This document shows positions 45,146 to 55,011 of a stretch of 64,000 bases of DNA, piece by piece (within the stretch, counting starts at the first letter, position 1; each line of letters begins with the position of its first letter). A model generated the notes under the pieces. It saw nothing but the letters and a program-made list of their open reading frames with translations, was not told where the DNA came from and searched no databases. The DNA lies in the NCBI RefSeq assembly GCF_900115225.1, contig NZ_FOVR01000008.1, positions 1 through 64,000 of the forward strand, written 5' to 3'. The stretch is from Cohaesibacter marisflavi. GTDB taxonomy: Bacteria > Pseudomonadota > Alphaproteobacteria > Rhizobiales > Cohaesibacteraceae. The position numbers and the translations under genes were made by a program.

Positions 45146-47950
45146 TCACTGTGCCTCAGTTTGATTTTCAGAAAGTGCCAGCAAAGTTGCCGACGTCTTG
45201 TCTCCGGCTTCCGCTGCCGCACGGAGCCATTTTTGTGCGAGCTCTGCGGACGGGTTCACCCCAATGCCGAAGGCGTAGTTCTGAGCCAGAATTGCCATGG
45301 CTTCCACATCATCCTTTTCAGCTGCCAACTGCAACCAGCTGCTGGCTTCCTTCAGGCGACTGTCATTGGGTTCGCCGCTTCTGAGGATTTTCGCCAGTTC
45401 GCGCATGGCGACCGGATTTCTTGCCTCAGCTGAAGAGCGATAAAGATTCTCCAGACTGTTATTCTCCAGAACAGCAACCCTGATGGGTTCAGGTGCCCGC
45501 TTTACGCGGTTCGCTATGCCAAAGGACAAGCTTGGTCTTGCGGTTTCGATGGCCTGATTGAAGAGATCGACGGCCAGTGCGGTATCGTAAAACTCGCTTT
45601 TCGGGTCTGCGACCCAATCGAGCAGACGAATGGCTGCGACATTGTTCTTTGCTCTGGCTGCTTCCATGTAAAGATTGAAAGCTTTGGCGCGCGCTTCCTG
45701 CGTTTCCTGCTCGGCATAGATATCGCCCAGTTTTACGCTTTGCCAGTCTTGCGTATGCAGGCGGTCAGCGACATTTAGCCAGTGATTGAATATGTCTGTA
45801 TGGCCGTATGTCTTGCGTAAGAACTCGACCATCTTGAACGACGTGTCGAAATCGCAGCCCATCTGGACGACGGATTTGTTGAACAGATCGCGTTGGCGCT
45901 CTTCATCAGACTGTATAGACGCCAATATCAACAGAGACTGCGCACTGGCGCGTTTTGTCAGATTGTCGAGATGTTTGTTGGTAAAGGCAACCGTTTCCAT
46001 GCCATGAGCCATGCGAGCATTGAGCAGCGCCTGCAATAGATCTTCGGAGATTTTGCCTTCGCTCTTCAGGATCAGATCTTCGGCCGCTTTCACCTTGTCC
46101 ACACTGCCAGCCTCATCTGCAAGATAGATGTTGGCAACGCGCAACATGGCGTTATCGTCTTTTTGATCTGCAAGGGCTTGCAATTCTTCAAGGTAACGAG
46201 CCTTGCCTTCTGGCGTTCTTGCGGCGTTATAGAGGCCGGTAACGAAAGAGGCTTCTCCGCCATCATATTGCTTGGAGAAATCTTGCCAGAAGCTGATTTG
46301 CTGCAGCAATTCTTGCCGTTTTGTTTCATCCTCGGCTATGGCGAGTTTGTCTAACATCAGAGTGGCAAAATTCTGCAGGGCCTTGGTGCGGCCAAACAGA
46401 GCCGTATTCTGGGTGCGGCTCTGGATTTCCCAGTTTCTGTTGCTCTCACCGACTGACGCAAGGCGTAGGCTCTCAGGTGTGACCCTCAAACTGCTGTTGC
46501 CAGCGCCGCGTTCGGCACGTTGCCAGAATCGAGCAATTTTGGTGTCATTCTGACGACGCGAGAAGCAGCTGTGGGCGCGTGAAAGGGCGGACAGAGATGC
46601 CACCTTGCCATCTGCTGAAATGGTTTCATTGAAGAGGTCTATGGCCTTTTCATAGTTGGACGGATCATCATTGTCATGCATCAGCAATTTACCAAGCTGA
46701 TACTGCGATTCCGCGTCCCCCTTGCTCGCCCCTTTTTCAAAATAGGTCTTGGCCATGGGGGTGCCGAGCCACTTGCCCTTTTCTTCCAGTTCAACCTGCC
46801 CCAGTTTGGCAAAAACCCAGCCGGGCGCTTCATCCTGCTCGGACAGGTTCACGAGAGCCTGTTTGAACGCTTTGGCCGCCTTGGGGCTTGTTTTGCGGTC
46901 GGCATCAAGCAATTGCACAATGCGTAAATAGCCCAGACGCGGGTTTTTCTTGACGATCTTGCGATAGATCGCCAGAGCTTCTTGCCTGTTTTCATCAACC
47001 AGCGCGCCGATTTCCAGCGCTCGGGCATATTCAAGCTGAGCTGAAAGGATGTCACCGTCAGAAGCCTGCTTGAGATATTTCACCAGATAGTCGTTATTCT
47101 TGGTCAAATACTCGCTAGTGAGATGATATTCGGCCGACTTCCATGCGGAAAAGTCGTCGCCCAGATCTGCTCCAAATCGATACCATGCATCGCTCAATTC
47201 GTGATCCTGCTGAACCACATCGCCATTGGCATATTCACGAGCGAGCCGAACTGTTCGCTCGCATATGGACGAATTGAGCTTGCCCAGAATGGCGCCAAAA
47301 GCCAGCGTAACCGCGATATCAGGCGCGACATCCCACCCTGCAATCTCTTCGCCGCCAGCTGTGCGCTGGGCAAGATAGAGCATGGCGTTGGGCTCGCCGT
47401 CATAGGCCGCCTGAATTTTCAGCTCGATTGCTTTTTGCGGATCGCTATCGGGATGGAAGCCTTGCAGATGCAGGTCTGCCAGATAGTTCTGGGCCTTGGG
47501 TGAGGTTCCACTCACCTTTTCCAGCTGTTCAACCAGTTGCTTGTCGCGGATCTCCTGAAATTTGCCCGCGCGCATATGGAGCTGGATGAGGTCTACCAGA
47601 TAACGTGCATCGTCGTAATAGGGATCTGCAGCCTTTTGCAGCTTTAAGCCAGCGAGGATCTTGTCGTAGAAGCTGCTCGCATCAATATATTGCAGGCGCA
47701 CCAACTCACGGAAGGATTCTTCGGTCGAGCGGCCCTTGGGCAGCACCTTGCCATCCCAGTCCTGCCAACTGGCAATGATCTGGGCGTCCGGGCGCCGTGC
47801 TTCGCAAATTTTGCCAAGTTCGATCTTCGGAGGGGCGAATTTCACCGCAACAGGCGCTGCCTGAATGCTGGTGCTGGTCAGCAGTCCCACCGCGATCCCG
47901 ATAATGCTTCCGGGCAGCAGTCTGCCCAAACCATATCTGGAGTTTCTCAT
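45146..47950 (-). CDS. Giant Sel1/TPR repeat protein at the algK position
   Basis: A periplasmic repeat protein of about 934 residues. ATG 47950 is preferred because GAGGAG lies upstream. The signal peptide ends STSIQA-APV and lacks a lipobox Cys. The body is built of Sel1-like helical pairs throughout, for example AKTYFEKGASKGDAESQYQLGKLL and the C-terminal NYAFGIGVNPSAELAQKWLR. AlgK of Pseudomonas is a Sel1-type lipoprotein of about 475 residues that scaffolds the AlgE export channel. By position and fold this is its counterpart, but it is twice as long and not lipidated. It could have absorbed other scaffold roles. Confidence 0.72.
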   Translation of the reverse strand: MRNSRYGLGRLLPGSIIGIAVGLLTSTSIQAAPVAVKFAPPKIELGKICEARRPDAQIIASWQDWDGKVLPKGRSTEESFRELVRLQYIDASSFYDKILAGLKLQKAADPYYDDARYLVDLIQLHMRAGKFQEIRDKQLVEQLEKVSGTSPKAQNYLADLHLQGFHPDSDPQKAIELKIQAAYDGEPNAMLYLAQRTAGGEEIAGWDVAPDIAVTLAFGAILGKLNSSICERTVRLAREYANGDVVQQDHELSDAWYRFGADLGDDFSAWKSAEYHLTSEYLTKNNDYLVKYLKQASDGDILSAQLEYARALEIGALVDENRQEALAIYRKIVKKNPRLGYLRIVQLLDADRKTSPKAAKAFKQALVNLSEQDEAPGWVFAKLGQVELEEKGKWLGTPMAKTYFEKGASKGDAESQYQLGKLLMHDNDDPSNYEKAIDLFNETISADGKVASLSALSRAHSCFSRRQNDTKIARFWQRAERGAGNSSLRVTPESLRLASVGESNRNWEIQSRTQNTALFGRTKALQNFATLMLDKLAIAEDETKRQELLQQISFWQDFSKQYDGGEASFVTGLYNAARTPEGKARYLEELQALADQKDDNAMLRVANIYLADEAGSVDKVKAAEDLILKSEGKISEDLLQALLNARMAHGMETVAFTNKHLDNLTKRASAQSLLILASIQSDEERQRDLFNKSVVQMGCDFDTSFKMVEFLRKTYGHTDIFNHWLNVADRLHTQDWQSVKLGDIYAEQETQEARAKAFNLYMEAARAKNNVAAIRLLDWVADPKSEFYDTALAVDLFNQAIETARPSLSFGIANRVKRAPEPIRVAVLENNSLENLYRSSAEARNPVAMRELAKILRSGEPNDSRLKEASSWLQLAAEKDDVEAMAILAQNYAFGIGVNPSAELAQKWLRAAAEAGDKTSATLLALSENQTEAQ

Positions 47951-47973
47951 AGTGATGTTTCTCCTCATTCTGG

Positions 47974-48606
47974 TTAGTGGGCTATTTCGTTGCGAACCGA
48001 GCGCAGATGGAAGGTGCCATCCCGGTTTTCCGCAATAATGGATGTTCCGCTGCCGCGTTCCAGAAGCACCTCGTGTACAGTCGCTTGCGATGCTCCATCT
48101 GCCATGGCGGAAAAATCAAGCGTCAGAGGGGCCTTCAACTGCACGGTTTTGGCTTGGCCGGCAGCAAGAGCGGACACGGCGTTGGCCTTTGCCTGTGGTA
48201 CATAGAAATCCAATGCAGATATATCCGTCAGATTGTAAAAGCTGAGGCTCGCTTTGGCCGGGTTGACGGCGATCTGATCGTCGATCACCTTCAGTTCGCC
48301 GGACTTGTTCTGAACAATGGTATAGAATTTTCCAGGTTTTGCCTGCACGGTTCCGGATTGGTCTCCAATGACGACTTCAACGCTGCTGGGAGAGACAACG
48401 ACATATGGCGAAATGCCTGTTTCCAGTTGCGGATAGATCTTGCTGTCAATTCTCACAGCTGTCTTGCCGCTCACCAGAACCCGCACAAAGGAAGAATTCG
48501 GATCGAGGGCCTTTGCGTAAAGGCCGGAGTCGTTTGCACTGGCTGCTACCGCAGAAAGCAGAACAGAAGCAATGAGGAAGAATGCGAAATGAAATGTCTT
48601 AAACAT
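47974..48606 (-). CDS. algF: Alginate O-acetylation protein AlgF
   Basis: A periplasmic protein of 210 residues needed for O-acetylation of alginate with AlgI, AlgJ and AlgX. The signal peptide is FHFAFFLIASVLLSAVAASA. The AlgF-like start of the mature chain is GLYAKALDPNSSFVRVLVSG, followed by two small beta domains. It lies 16 bp after algX. Confidence 0.85.
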   Translation of the reverse strand: MFKTFHFAFFLIASVLLSAVAASANDSGLYAKALDPNSSFVRVLVSGKTAVRIDSKIYPQLETGISPYVVVSPSSVEVVIGDQSGTVQAKPGKFYTIVQNKSGELKVIDDQIAVNPAKASLSFYNLTDISALDFYVPQAKANAVSALAAGQAKTVQLKAPLTLDFSAMADGASQATVHEVLLERGSGTSIIAENRDGTFHLRSVRNEIAH

Positions 48607-48621
48607 GGTCGTCGTCCGTTA

Positions 48622-49941
48622 TCAGTATGAACAAAGTTGGAGTTCGCTCCCACCTTCGGGAGGCCGGTTGAAAGTCAACTTCAAGCTCTTGATTGGAGCC
48701 TGCTCAAGCGGCAGCAAGGGGAAATAAAATCGGCCTGTGGCGCGTAGGCGGTCGCCCCGATGCATGGCAATGCTGCGATGCTGTCCATTGGCCAACGCAG
48801 CTTCAACTGTGAGATTGCGAATGGTCTGGTCCTGGGTTTCCACCATCACAGCCTGATTGGAGGCGACTTTCACAGAGGCAAGATCAACGAAAAATTCATC
48901 TTGCTGCTCGCCGATATTCTGCACCTCAAGCGCGGGCTGGCAGGTCTGCGATGCCGCGGCCAGCAATTCCACCCATGGGGCGGGCCCATATTGTCCCAGA
49001 TTGTTGTAGATCGGGTTTTCCCATATGAGAAAGCGTGGGCGGTTTTCCTGAAATTCGCGTGAGGTCATGTAAGAGAGGATCGAGCCAAACTGGTTGCCGC
49101 CGGATATGGCATAGTTGGTCAGCGTCAGGGAGCTGTATTGGCTGATAAAGCCGCCAAAATTGCCAGCCTCAGCGTTTGACATACTGGTGCCGACCAATGC
49201 AATCGGGTCTGCGGCCTCGGCACCGAAAAGGTCAACCGTGCCCGAGGATTGATCAACCTTGGTGGTCTCGTAGGCCATGCTTTCGACCACAGGAAGGGCA
49301 TCCTTGCAGAAGCGCTGTAGATTGTTGCGCAATGTCGAGAAGGACACCATACGGTCGAGTTCGCGGGTCTTGAATTTGGTTTTCTTTATAGAGGCATATC
49401 CCGGCTGCGCCTTGATGACATCGGCGATGGCCTTGGCCGCAAGGCGTGACCCCTGAGCTGTCCAGTGGAAATCGGAGCGAAAGAACAGTCCGTCTTCGGA
49501 TTTTGCCGCCAGCATGGGGCTTTGAAGATCGACAGCCAGAATATTGGCTGCTTTCAGACGATCAATAACGGTCTGATAGCTTTGCGCCGCGAGCTTACGA
49601 TCATAGCCATAGAGCTTGGCTCTTTCGGGCAAGAAATCCGGCATGGCCTGACTTTTGGTCGGTACGGGCGCATAGATCAGCGTTGTGCCCTTTTCCTTCA
49701 GGACTTCAGACAGTTTTGCAAGATTCTGGATCGATTCATCGGAGAAGCTGAAATGCAGTCTCATATCCGTGAAGATCCGGTAGAAATATCCGGATTTTCC
49801 TTCCAGTGAACGCGGGTCGGCCACATCTTCAAGATGCTTGCAGCCAAAGGCCGAAGATGAAAGATCGCCTTTCGCTTCGGCGTCCCCCGAGAATATGGTG
49901 GCGCATAATAGAGCGGCAAATAGAGGTTTCAAATCGGTCAT
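48622..49941 (-). CDS. algX: Alginate O-acetyltransferase AlgX
   Basis: A periplasmic SGNH-like acetyltransferase of 439 residues that transfers acetyl to the polymer. The catalytic set is visible: Asp-x-His in FFRSDFHWTAQG (about 153) and Ser in LVGTSMSNAE (about 255). After about residue 340 a carbohydrate-binding module follows, distinguishing AlgX from AlgJ. Signal peptide: LFAALLCATIFSGDAEA. Two Cys near the C-terminus and one early could form disulfides. The active site looks intact. Confidence 0.88.
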   Translation of the reverse strand: MTDLKPLFAALLCATIFSGDAEAKGDLSSSAFGCKHLEDVADPRSLEGKSGYFYRIFTDMRLHFSFSDESIQNLAKLSEVLKEKGTTLIYAPVPTKSQAMPDFLPERAKLYGYDRKLAAQSYQTVIDRLKAANILAVDLQSPMLAAKSEDGLFFRSDFHWTAQGSRLAAKAIADVIKAQPGYASIKKTKFKTRELDRMVSFSTLRNNLQRFCKDALPVVESMAYETTKVDQSSGTVDLFGAEAADPIALVGTSMSNAEAGNFGGFISQYSSLTLTNYAISGGNQFGSILSYMTSREFQENRPRFLIWENPIYNNLGQYGPAPWVELLAAASQTCQPALEVQNIGEQQDEFFVDLASVKVASNQAVMVETQDQTIRNLTVEAALANGQHRSIAMHRGDRLRATGRFYFPLLPLEQAPIKSLKLTFNRPPEGGSELQLCSY

Positions 49942-49956
49942 GACAAATACTCGTTT

Positions 49957-50769
49957 TTAGGTTTCCTCGCCCACAGGCTGAGGCAAATTAATAAGTTTTC
50001 TCAAATTCTTCGCGGCTGCCCGAATGCCAAAATCATCGCTGCGATCCGCAACATCCAGATAGCGCTTCACTTCCTCTTTTTCCTTGGGCATCAAAGGCTG
50101 GTGAGAGGCTATGGAGGCCGCCAGACGCAGGGCAATCTTGTCGTCATAGGCTGACGTATCCACCCGTTTCATCAGCTCCATGGCCAGATCCGGTTTGGCT
50201 CCGAATGGCGAGCCCTGTTCATAAAATTGAGCGAGGGCCAACAGCGCCTTCTGATCGCCACTTCTGGCCTGCCGCAGAAGTGCCTGTTCCAGATGTTCCA
50301 ATCTGCTGTCAGTGAATTCGACATTCTGGTTTTTCAGGATCTTGACCAGTGGCCGGACGGCATAACTGCGCCCGTCATAAGCTGCGATGGACAGATAATG
50401 CGCGACATCGGAGAGAATATCGTTGCGGCCCATTCCCATAAGGCGCTTGGCGAAGCGATAGGCGGCCAGACCATCGCCCGTATCGGCAAGCTCACGCAGA
50501 TCCTTGTAGGAAACATGCTGCTTTCTGACCAAACGTTTGCGGATTTGCTTCAAGCGATAGGTATCGAGATTGAAGGCCGAAGACACCTTGACGACAGGGC
50601 GCTGTGGCTGCCCATTATTGGCAGACTGGATCTGCGGCAGGTTTAGCGGACTGTTGACCTCAACACCGATGACATGCTGGCGCTGGCTATTGGCTGCAGC
50701 ATTGACGTTGCCAGTTGCAAGAGCAAGGCAGGATGCAAGCATCAGGGATTTGATGTTACGAATGCTCAT
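49957..50769 (-). CDS. Extra Sel1-like periplasmic protein of alginate operon
   Basis: A 270-residue protein with a signal peptide (SLMLASCLALATGNVNA) and helical repeats (DLRELADTGDGLAAYRFAKR, DQKALLALAQFYEQGSPFG) resembling Sel1/TPR units. ATG 50769 has AAGGAG seven bases upstream and overlaps the algJ end. It has no counterpart in the Pseudomonas alginate operon. Its place between algJ and algX suggests a scaffold for the acetylation or export complex. Function not established. Confidence 0.7.
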   Translation of the reverse strand: MSIRNIKSLMLASCLALATGNVNAAANSQRQHVIGVEVNSPLNLPQIQSANNGQPQRPVVKVSSAFNLDTYRLKQIRKRLVRKQHVSYKDLRELADTGDGLAAYRFAKRLMGMGRNDILSDVAHYLSIAAYDGRSYAVRPLVKILKNQNVEFTDSRLEHLEQALLRQARSGDQKALLALAQFYEQGSPFGAKPDLAMELMKRVDTSAYDDKIALRLAASIASHQPLMPKEKEEVKRYLDVADRSDDFGIRAAAKNLRKLINLPQPVGEET

Positions 50770-51925
50770 CACTCTGCTCCTTCAACAAGAGGTTCAAATC
50801 GACGGTTTCAGCGCCGGCCGATGTGTCGTCCTTTGGCTGTGGTTTCTCATCCCAGATGCCCTTCTGCGCCAGATAGCGCGTCGGGAATTCCCAGATGACG
50901 ACCCGAGGGGGCGTGTCTTTGAGGATGTCGCCATGAAGAAAGGCATACATCGGCGCGCCCGGGCCCTTGGCCTTTTCGGCCAGGTTCAGGACATCGGCTT
51001 TCAAATCTTTCTTGAGAAATTCAGCGAAGGACCAACGCGTATCTGCACTGTAACTGGTACCAACCAGTACGACCGGGAAGCTGTCTTCGGAGCCGAACAG
51101 ATCCAGCGTAGCATTGTCCGATACCTCTTCTTCTGCGCGCCAGATATTGGTGTGCTCCTGATCAATGCCCGCCAGTTTGCCGTAATCCTGTCCAGTCACG
51201 AAATTGACCAGATCGCCCCAGAAGGTCTCCTCTTCTGCGCTGAAGAGCTTGAAGGATTTGCTGTCGAGATCATCGGGCAACGACATGTCCTGCTCGATTG
51301 CTGCCGCGACTTTCTGCGCACCCAGAGGCGTCCAGTGCGTATCGGTTTTGAAAAAGACATTCCCTTCCGATTTGGCAGACATCATGGTGTCGCGCGTGTC
51401 GACTACCTCGATACCCTGGGATTGCAGACGTGAAACGAACTGGTGATATTGGCTAATCGCATTGGAGGTGTCTGAAACAGTTTCCAGATGCTCCGAATAG
51501 ATGTCGGATTTTTGCGGCAGAGGCACCAGCACAAGTTTGATGTTGCGGCTGCCAAGTTCGTTTTTGACAGCGGCAATCTCTGCGACGGATCGCTCGATCA
51601 GTGGTTCGGAATCGATGTCTGGACCGAATTCCTCTTCGGTGAAGAACCATTCGTCATCCCCCACGACGACGCCCTTTTTACCAACACCGAGCGTGAGGTA
51701 ACGAGCCGCGCCCAACAGGCCCACAGCCGGTTCGCGGTGCGGCAGGCTGGTCTTGTAGATCTCTTCGAATTCACGGGTCAGCCCACCTTCCAGAAGGCTC
51801 CGTTCACTGGTGCTCTGAAGCTTGGTTTCATCGCTCAGAAACAGGCTTGCATTGGCATAAACGGCATAGCCGATAAAGAGAGCCGGAGTCAGAAGACGAA
51901 AAGCATTTGCGATCTTAACAATCAT
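50756..51925 (-). CDS. algJ: Alginate O-acetyltransferase AlgJ
   Basis: A periplasmic, membrane-anchored acetyltransferase of 389 residues related to AlgX. It has one N-terminal membrane helix or uncleaved signal (LLTPALFIGYAVYANASLF). The catalytic Asp-x-His is in FFKTDTHWTPLG (about 198) and Ser in VLVGTSYSADTRW (about 285). There is no carbohydrate module, unlike AlgX. It lies 10 bp after algI. Confidence 0.9.
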   Translation of the reverse strand: MIVKIANAFRLLTPALFIGYAVYANASLFLSDETKLQSTSERSLLEGGLTREFEEIYKTSLPHREPAVGLLGAARYLTLGVGKKGVVVGDDEWFFTEEEFGPDIDSEPLIERSVAEIAAVKNELGSRNIKLVLVPLPQKSDIYSEHLETVSDTSNAISQYHQFVSRLQSQGIEVVDTRDTMMSAKSEGNVFFKTDTHWTPLGAQKVAAAIEQDMSLPDDLDSKSFKLFSAEEETFWGDLVNFVTGQDYGKLAGIDQEHTNIWRAEEEVSDNATLDLFGSEDSFPVVLVGTSYSADTRWSFAEFLKKDLKADVLNLAEKAKGPGAPMYAFLHGDILKDTPPRVVIWEFPTRYLAQKGIWDEKPQPKDDTSAGAETVDLNLLLKEQSDEHS

Positions 51926-51934
51926 ATCTTTCTC

Positions 51935-53407
51935 CTAGAACTGGAAGTAGAGGAAGGGTGAAAAGCTTTGTTCAGCCAGCTTGGCAACGGCCAACACCAG
52001 AAGTGCGCTTGTGGCCAGTGTCAGCGACATAGAGCGTACAGCCGGGAGCATGGCGGCGGCCGATAAGCCCCCTTGGCCATTCTTGACCAGCAATCCGCTG
52101 TCTTCTTGCTCTGTTTTGGAAGAGCCGAACCATGTTTGCAATTTGCCTTCAAGAGCGGCGATCAGGGCGCTGATGCAAAGGAAGACGAACGCATCCTGCG
52201 GTAGGCCAATGAGGAAATCCGGGCGGATTACAACGCCGTTGGCGCCAACAAGTCCGGCATACATATCCATCGCCACACCGACATTTTCTGCACGGAAGAC
52301 AACCCAACCGATCATGACGATGACAAATGTGATTGGCAGCGAGAACCAGACGCTGTCTGCCCGCTTGACCCAGCCCGTCATGCGCTCAAGGGCAAGCCAT
52401 CCGCCATGCCAGGCACCCCAGATGACGAAGGTCCAGCTGGCTCCGTGCCACAAGCCGCCCAGCACCATGACCGTGCAGAGATTGAGGTAGGTTCTGTAAA
52501 CGGAGCCACGGTTCCCCCCGAGCGGAATATATAGATAATCGCGTAGCCAGACAGACAGGGAAATATGCCAGCGTCTCCAGAACTCGGTAATGGAGCGAGA
52601 GATATAGGGACGGTTGAAATTCTCGATGAAGCGGAAGCCGATCATCATGCCAAGGCCGATGGCCATATCGGAATAGCCGGAGAAGTCGAAATAGAGCTGA
52701 AGCGTATAGGCAACCGTGCCCAGCAGCGCCTCGCCGAATGTCGGATCGCTAGAGGCAAAAGCCGCATCGGCAATGGGCGCGATGCTGTCAGCAAGAAGGA
52801 TTTTCTTGGCCAGACCAATGGTGAACCGTGTCATGCCGTCAGTGAAGAGCTTGACGCTATGCTCGCGGTGATCGATCTGGTCTGCAAGATCCTTGAAGCG
52901 CAGGATGGGACCGGCGATCAATTGCGGGAACAGGGCAATAAAGGCTGCGAAATCGATAAAGCTTTTCGTTGCAGGTGCATCGCCGCGGCGGATGTCGATC
53001 AGATAGCTGATCGACTGGAAAATATAGAAGGAAATGCCGATCGGCAGGATAAGGCGCCAATGCACGCCCATCTCCTGTGCCGTCATGCCAGCAAGAGCGG
53101 CAAAGCTGTCGACAAAGAAATTGAGATATTTGAAGACGCCCAGCACCAACAGGCAACCGATCACGCCGATCGCGCAGAAAAGCTGCTTTCTGGCTTCGCT
53201 GGTCGCAAGCTGGATCTTCAGGCCCAAGCCGTAGGTCCACAGCGTCACCAGAAAGAGCAACATGAGAAAATCAACGCGCCACCAGGCGTAAAAGATATAG
53301 GACCCCAGAACGAGCGTCCATGAGCGGAGTCTGACTGGCGTGAGGTAATAGAAAGCCAGAAACAGCGGCAAATATAAAAATAGGAATTGTTCTGATGAAA
53401 ATACCAT
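51935..53407 (-). CDS. algI: MBOAT acyltransferase AlgI
   Basis: A membrane-bound O-acyltransferase of 490 residues that moves acetyl groups across the inner membrane to AlgJ/AlgX. It has about ten or more helices. The conserved MBOAT segment is FWRRWHISLSVWLRDYLYIP, and the catalytic His is in VLGGLWHGASWTFVIWG (about 320). The gene order algI-algJ is kept from Pseudomonas. Confidence 0.93.
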   Translation of the reverse strand: MVFSSEQFLFLYLPLFLAFYYLTPVRLRSWTLVLGSYIFYAWWRVDFLMLLFLVTLWTYGLGLKIQLATSEARKQLFCAIGVIGCLLVLGVFKYLNFFVDSFAALAGMTAQEMGVHWRLILPIGISFYIFQSISYLIDIRRGDAPATKSFIDFAAFIALFPQLIAGPILRFKDLADQIDHREHSVKLFTDGMTRFTIGLAKKILLADSIAPIADAAFASSDPTFGEALLGTVAYTLQLYFDFSGYSDMAIGLGMMIGFRFIENFNRPYISRSITEFWRRWHISLSVWLRDYLYIPLGGNRGSVYRTYLNLCTVMVLGGLWHGASWTFVIWGAWHGGWLALERMTGWVKRADSVWFSLPITFVIVMIGWVVFRAENVGVAMDMYAGLVGANGVVIRPDFLIGLPQDAFVFLCISALIAALEGKLQTWFGSSKTEQEDSGLLVKNGQGGLSAAAMLPAVRSMSLTLATSALLVLAVAKLAEQSFSPFLYFQF

Positions 53408-53415
53408 TTTGACAC

Positions 53416-55011
53416 CTAGAGCTTACAGCTTTCCAGATTGAGAAGAACAAATTGACGAGCGCCACCATTGCCAACCGCGGCTGCTGTTGAGTTGGTGGTC
53501 GTAAAGATGCCGGAAACCCCGTTGTCGAGCTTTCCTGCACGGGCTAAATATTGAGGTAAATTGCGTTTCAGCTCGCCGGAGAAAAGAACCGGCAGCTGTC
53601 TGGAAAAATCATTGCCAGTCAGTTCCAACTTGGGAGAGTGACGGGCCAGAACACCAATTTCATTGTCAATAAAACGGTTGTGATTCAGTTGATGGCGGTC
53701 TTCGGTGGCGATGCCGCCGATGATGGCAATGGCAGCCCCGCTATTGCCCGCGATAATATTCTTCTGAAAATGCATGGCTAGGCTGTTGGTTGTTGCAATG
53801 CCGCCTTTGCCATTCTGATAGATCGAATTGCCGGAGATCTCGGAACAGGCTGCCCCTTCCAGAGCGATGCCGTCCTGTGCGTTGTCCAGAAGAAGATTGT
53901 TCAGAATATGCGCTTTGGAAACGCCGCCGGAAGCATAGATTCCAGCCCCCTGCCCGCTGGAAATGACATTACCACTGATCATTAGGTTTTTCGGATTCTG
54001 GGTCAGATGGATGCCGTGATGTTGGCTGCCGACAATGATATTGTTCTGAACCTGACCGTTTTCGACATTTCTGATGCGAAGCGCGGAATCTTTGCTGTTT
54101 AAGATCAGATTGTTTCGAATATCAATCTGCTTCATGCCGATCATCTCAATGGATCCAACATCGACAATGCGGTTGGATAGCAGACGCATTTGTGTCTGGA
54201 TCGGAAAGAGCAGATTGGAGACAACATCGATGCCGCGCATATAGGTACGGTCGCCAAAACCCAGATTGGAAAGCTTGCTGCCAACGATATCCGTTCCGCC
54301 ACCAAGAGCTGTCAGGATAAAGGGTTTGAAATCCTTGACCTTATTGCGCTGCTCGCTCCCCTTAAGCTCTGCCTTGTGCATGGAGAAATTGCCGATATTG
54401 ACGACAAATACGCCTTCAGCTGTCGAAAGGGTCAGGGTTTCTCCAGCTTCAATTTGCAATTTGGCCGCCGACATGATGAACAGCGGATAATGCAGGCTGT
54501 AGACACTGTCGCTTTTGGTCAGAGCTTCGCTATTGCCCGCTTTTTCAAGGGCTGCATGGATATCGGCCAGTGTGAAGGCTCCGCTCTGTAAGGTCAGTAC
54601 AGGTTGGCCCGCTCTCGGGTTTGCCAAGCGCAAATCGGCATGATGCTTGCTGCCCATCTGCTTTCTGACCTGCCCGAGCACCAGATCCATCGGCAGAAAA
54701 TCGAGCCGTTGTTTCCGAGCGGTTTTCTTTACGCCTTCAAGGGGAGAGGCTGTTACATCATCACCGTCCTGTCCCCAAGCTTCAGGGGTCAGGCTTGGCA
54801 TGATTTGCGACACAGAATTTGACAACGCATAGATATCCAGATCCGGCGCCAGAGCCAATTGCTGCTTGAGCTCTGTTACATCGCCCAAAGGGTCGGGCAG
54901 TGCGCGCAAGAGCCCCTGTTCTGCACGCGCACTGATCCCTTCCCCGGGCAACAGAGCCGGAGCCATCGCAGCCAATATGAATGCTGTTGTCCGGATCAGG
55001 CCAATCATCAT
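53416..55011 (-). CDS. AlgG-like parallel beta-helix protein lacking the DPHD motif
   Basis: A periplasmic right-handed beta-helix protein of 531 residues in the place of the C5-epimerase AlgG. Signal peptide: TAFILAAMAPALLPG, cleavage near ARA-EQG. Repeated coils carry NNIIVGSQHHGIHLTQ and GNVISSGQGAGIYASGG style turns from about 270 to 450. The AlgG catalytic motif DPHDRS is absent; the aligned segment reads ALRIRNVENG. It may be a non-epimerising scaffold, leaving the product as polymannuronate, or it may use another site. Its start overlaps the algA stop. Confidence 0.72.
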   Translation of the reverse strand: MMIGLIRTTAFILAAMAPALLPGEGISARAEQGLLRALPDPLGDVTELKQQLALAPDLDIYALSNSVSQIMPSLTPEAWGQDGDDVTASPLEGVKKTARKQRLDFLPMDLVLGQVRKQMGSKHHADLRLANPRAGQPVLTLQSGAFTLADIHAALEKAGNSEALTKSDSVYSLHYPLFIMSAAKLQIEAGETLTLSTAEGVFVVNIGNFSMHKAELKGSEQRNKVKDFKPFILTALGGGTDIVGSKLSNLGFGDRTYMRGIDVVSNLLFPIQTQMRLLSNRIVDVGSIEMIGMKQIDIRNNLILNSKDSALRIRNVENGQVQNNIIVGSQHHGIHLTQNPKNLMISGNVISSGQGAGIYASGGVSKAHILNNLLLDNAQDGIALEGAACSEISGNSIYQNGKGGIATTNSLAMHFQKNIIAGNSGAAIAIIGGIATEDRHQLNHNRFIDNEIGVLARHSPKLELTGNDFSRQLPVLFSGELKRNLPQYLARAGKLDNGVSGIFTTTNSTAAAVGNGGARQFVLLNLESCKL

